A DNA stretch of 5,731 bases, from assembly GCA_937967775.1 (NCBI GenBank), contig CALCJH010000066.1, forward strand, positions 1 through 5,731, read 5' to 3'. Positions 5,642-5,731 of this stretch are shown one piece after another (the first letter of the stretch is position 1; every line of letters starts with the position of its first letter). A program made the position numbers and the translations under genes. Under the pieces are notes generated by a model that had not been told where the DNA came from, did no database searches, and was given only the letters and a program-made list of their open reading frames with translations. The stretch comes from an uncultured bacterium. Lineage in GTDB: Bacteria; Armatimonadota; UBA5829; DSUL01.

Positions 5642-5671
5642 ATTATCCGTGCTTTTCTCGGAGGGGTGCAA
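5642..5671 (-). promoter_or_regulatory. Sigma70-type promoter for the beta-helix gene
   Basis: On the minus strand TTGCAC (5671 to 5666) and GATAAT (5647 to 5642) are separated by 18 nt. Four of six -35 bases and five of six -10 bases match the consensus. Transcription would start near 5635, giving a leader of about 45 nt before the ATG at 5591. The -10 context GGATAATCC is identical to that of the candidate promoter at 246-274. Confidence 0.55.
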
Positions 5672-5711
5672 CCGGGACTGCGGATGCGGTTGGCAAGTCA
5701 GGCCGGCAGGT

Positions 5712-5726
5712 CTTCCATCGCGGAAG
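5712..5726. other. Hairpin at right edge
   Basis: CTTCC (5712-5716) and GGAAG (5722-5726) form a 5-bp stem with an ATCGC loop. It lies upstream of the beta-helix promoter. No gene can be called between 5672 and the edge; the stem could belong to a neighbouring transcript outside the window. Confidence 0.25.
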
Positions 5727-5731
5727 TGTCT

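Overview
The window is a GC-rich bacterial chromosomal segment with a conventional layout: four protein genes (one cut by the left edge) and one structured intergenic region. Protein makeup, GC-rich codon use and a heptamer-repeat spacer would fit a free-living bacterium from a less-studied group such as Armatimonadota, Chloroflexota or Planctomycetota. This assignment is a weak inference, because there is no rRNA or other taxonomic marker gene.

Left part (1-372). A minus-strand gene starts at 72 and runs off the left edge. It has a GGAGG ribosome site and an extended -10 promoter, and its first residues carry a Cys-rich zinc-ribbon-like motif. A divergent plus-strand promoter candidate (TTGCGG, 17 nt, GATAAT) and an 8-bp inverted repeat lie between it and the next gene.

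Middle (373-4020). A secreted protein with a C-terminal BsuPI-like beta-sandwich domain is followed after 94 nt by a full-length pyruvate, phosphate dikinase gene (ppdK). The 94-nt gap holds three consecutive hairpins and a Shine-Dalgarno unusually far (16 nt) from the ppdK ATG. PPDK interconverts pyruvate and phosphoenolpyruvate; all the nucleotide, phospho-carrier and PEP-site residues I could place are present. A strong intrinsic terminator closes ppdK.

Right part (4021-5731). About 290 nt of noncoding DNA are packed with hairpins, a REP-like dispersed-repeat-type element and five degenerate 7-nt tandem repeats. Next is a minus-strand gene for a secreted right-handed beta-helix protein of the Pectate_lyase_3 type, convergent with ppdK, with its own sigma70-like promoter near the right edge.

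The genes do not form an evident pathway. PPDK is central carbon metabolism; the two exported proteins are probably cell-surface or extracellular accessory functions. I see no mobile element, CRISPR array, tRNA or rRNA, and no convincing new system. The most unusual signals are the structured ppdK leader and the repeat-rich spacer after ppdK.
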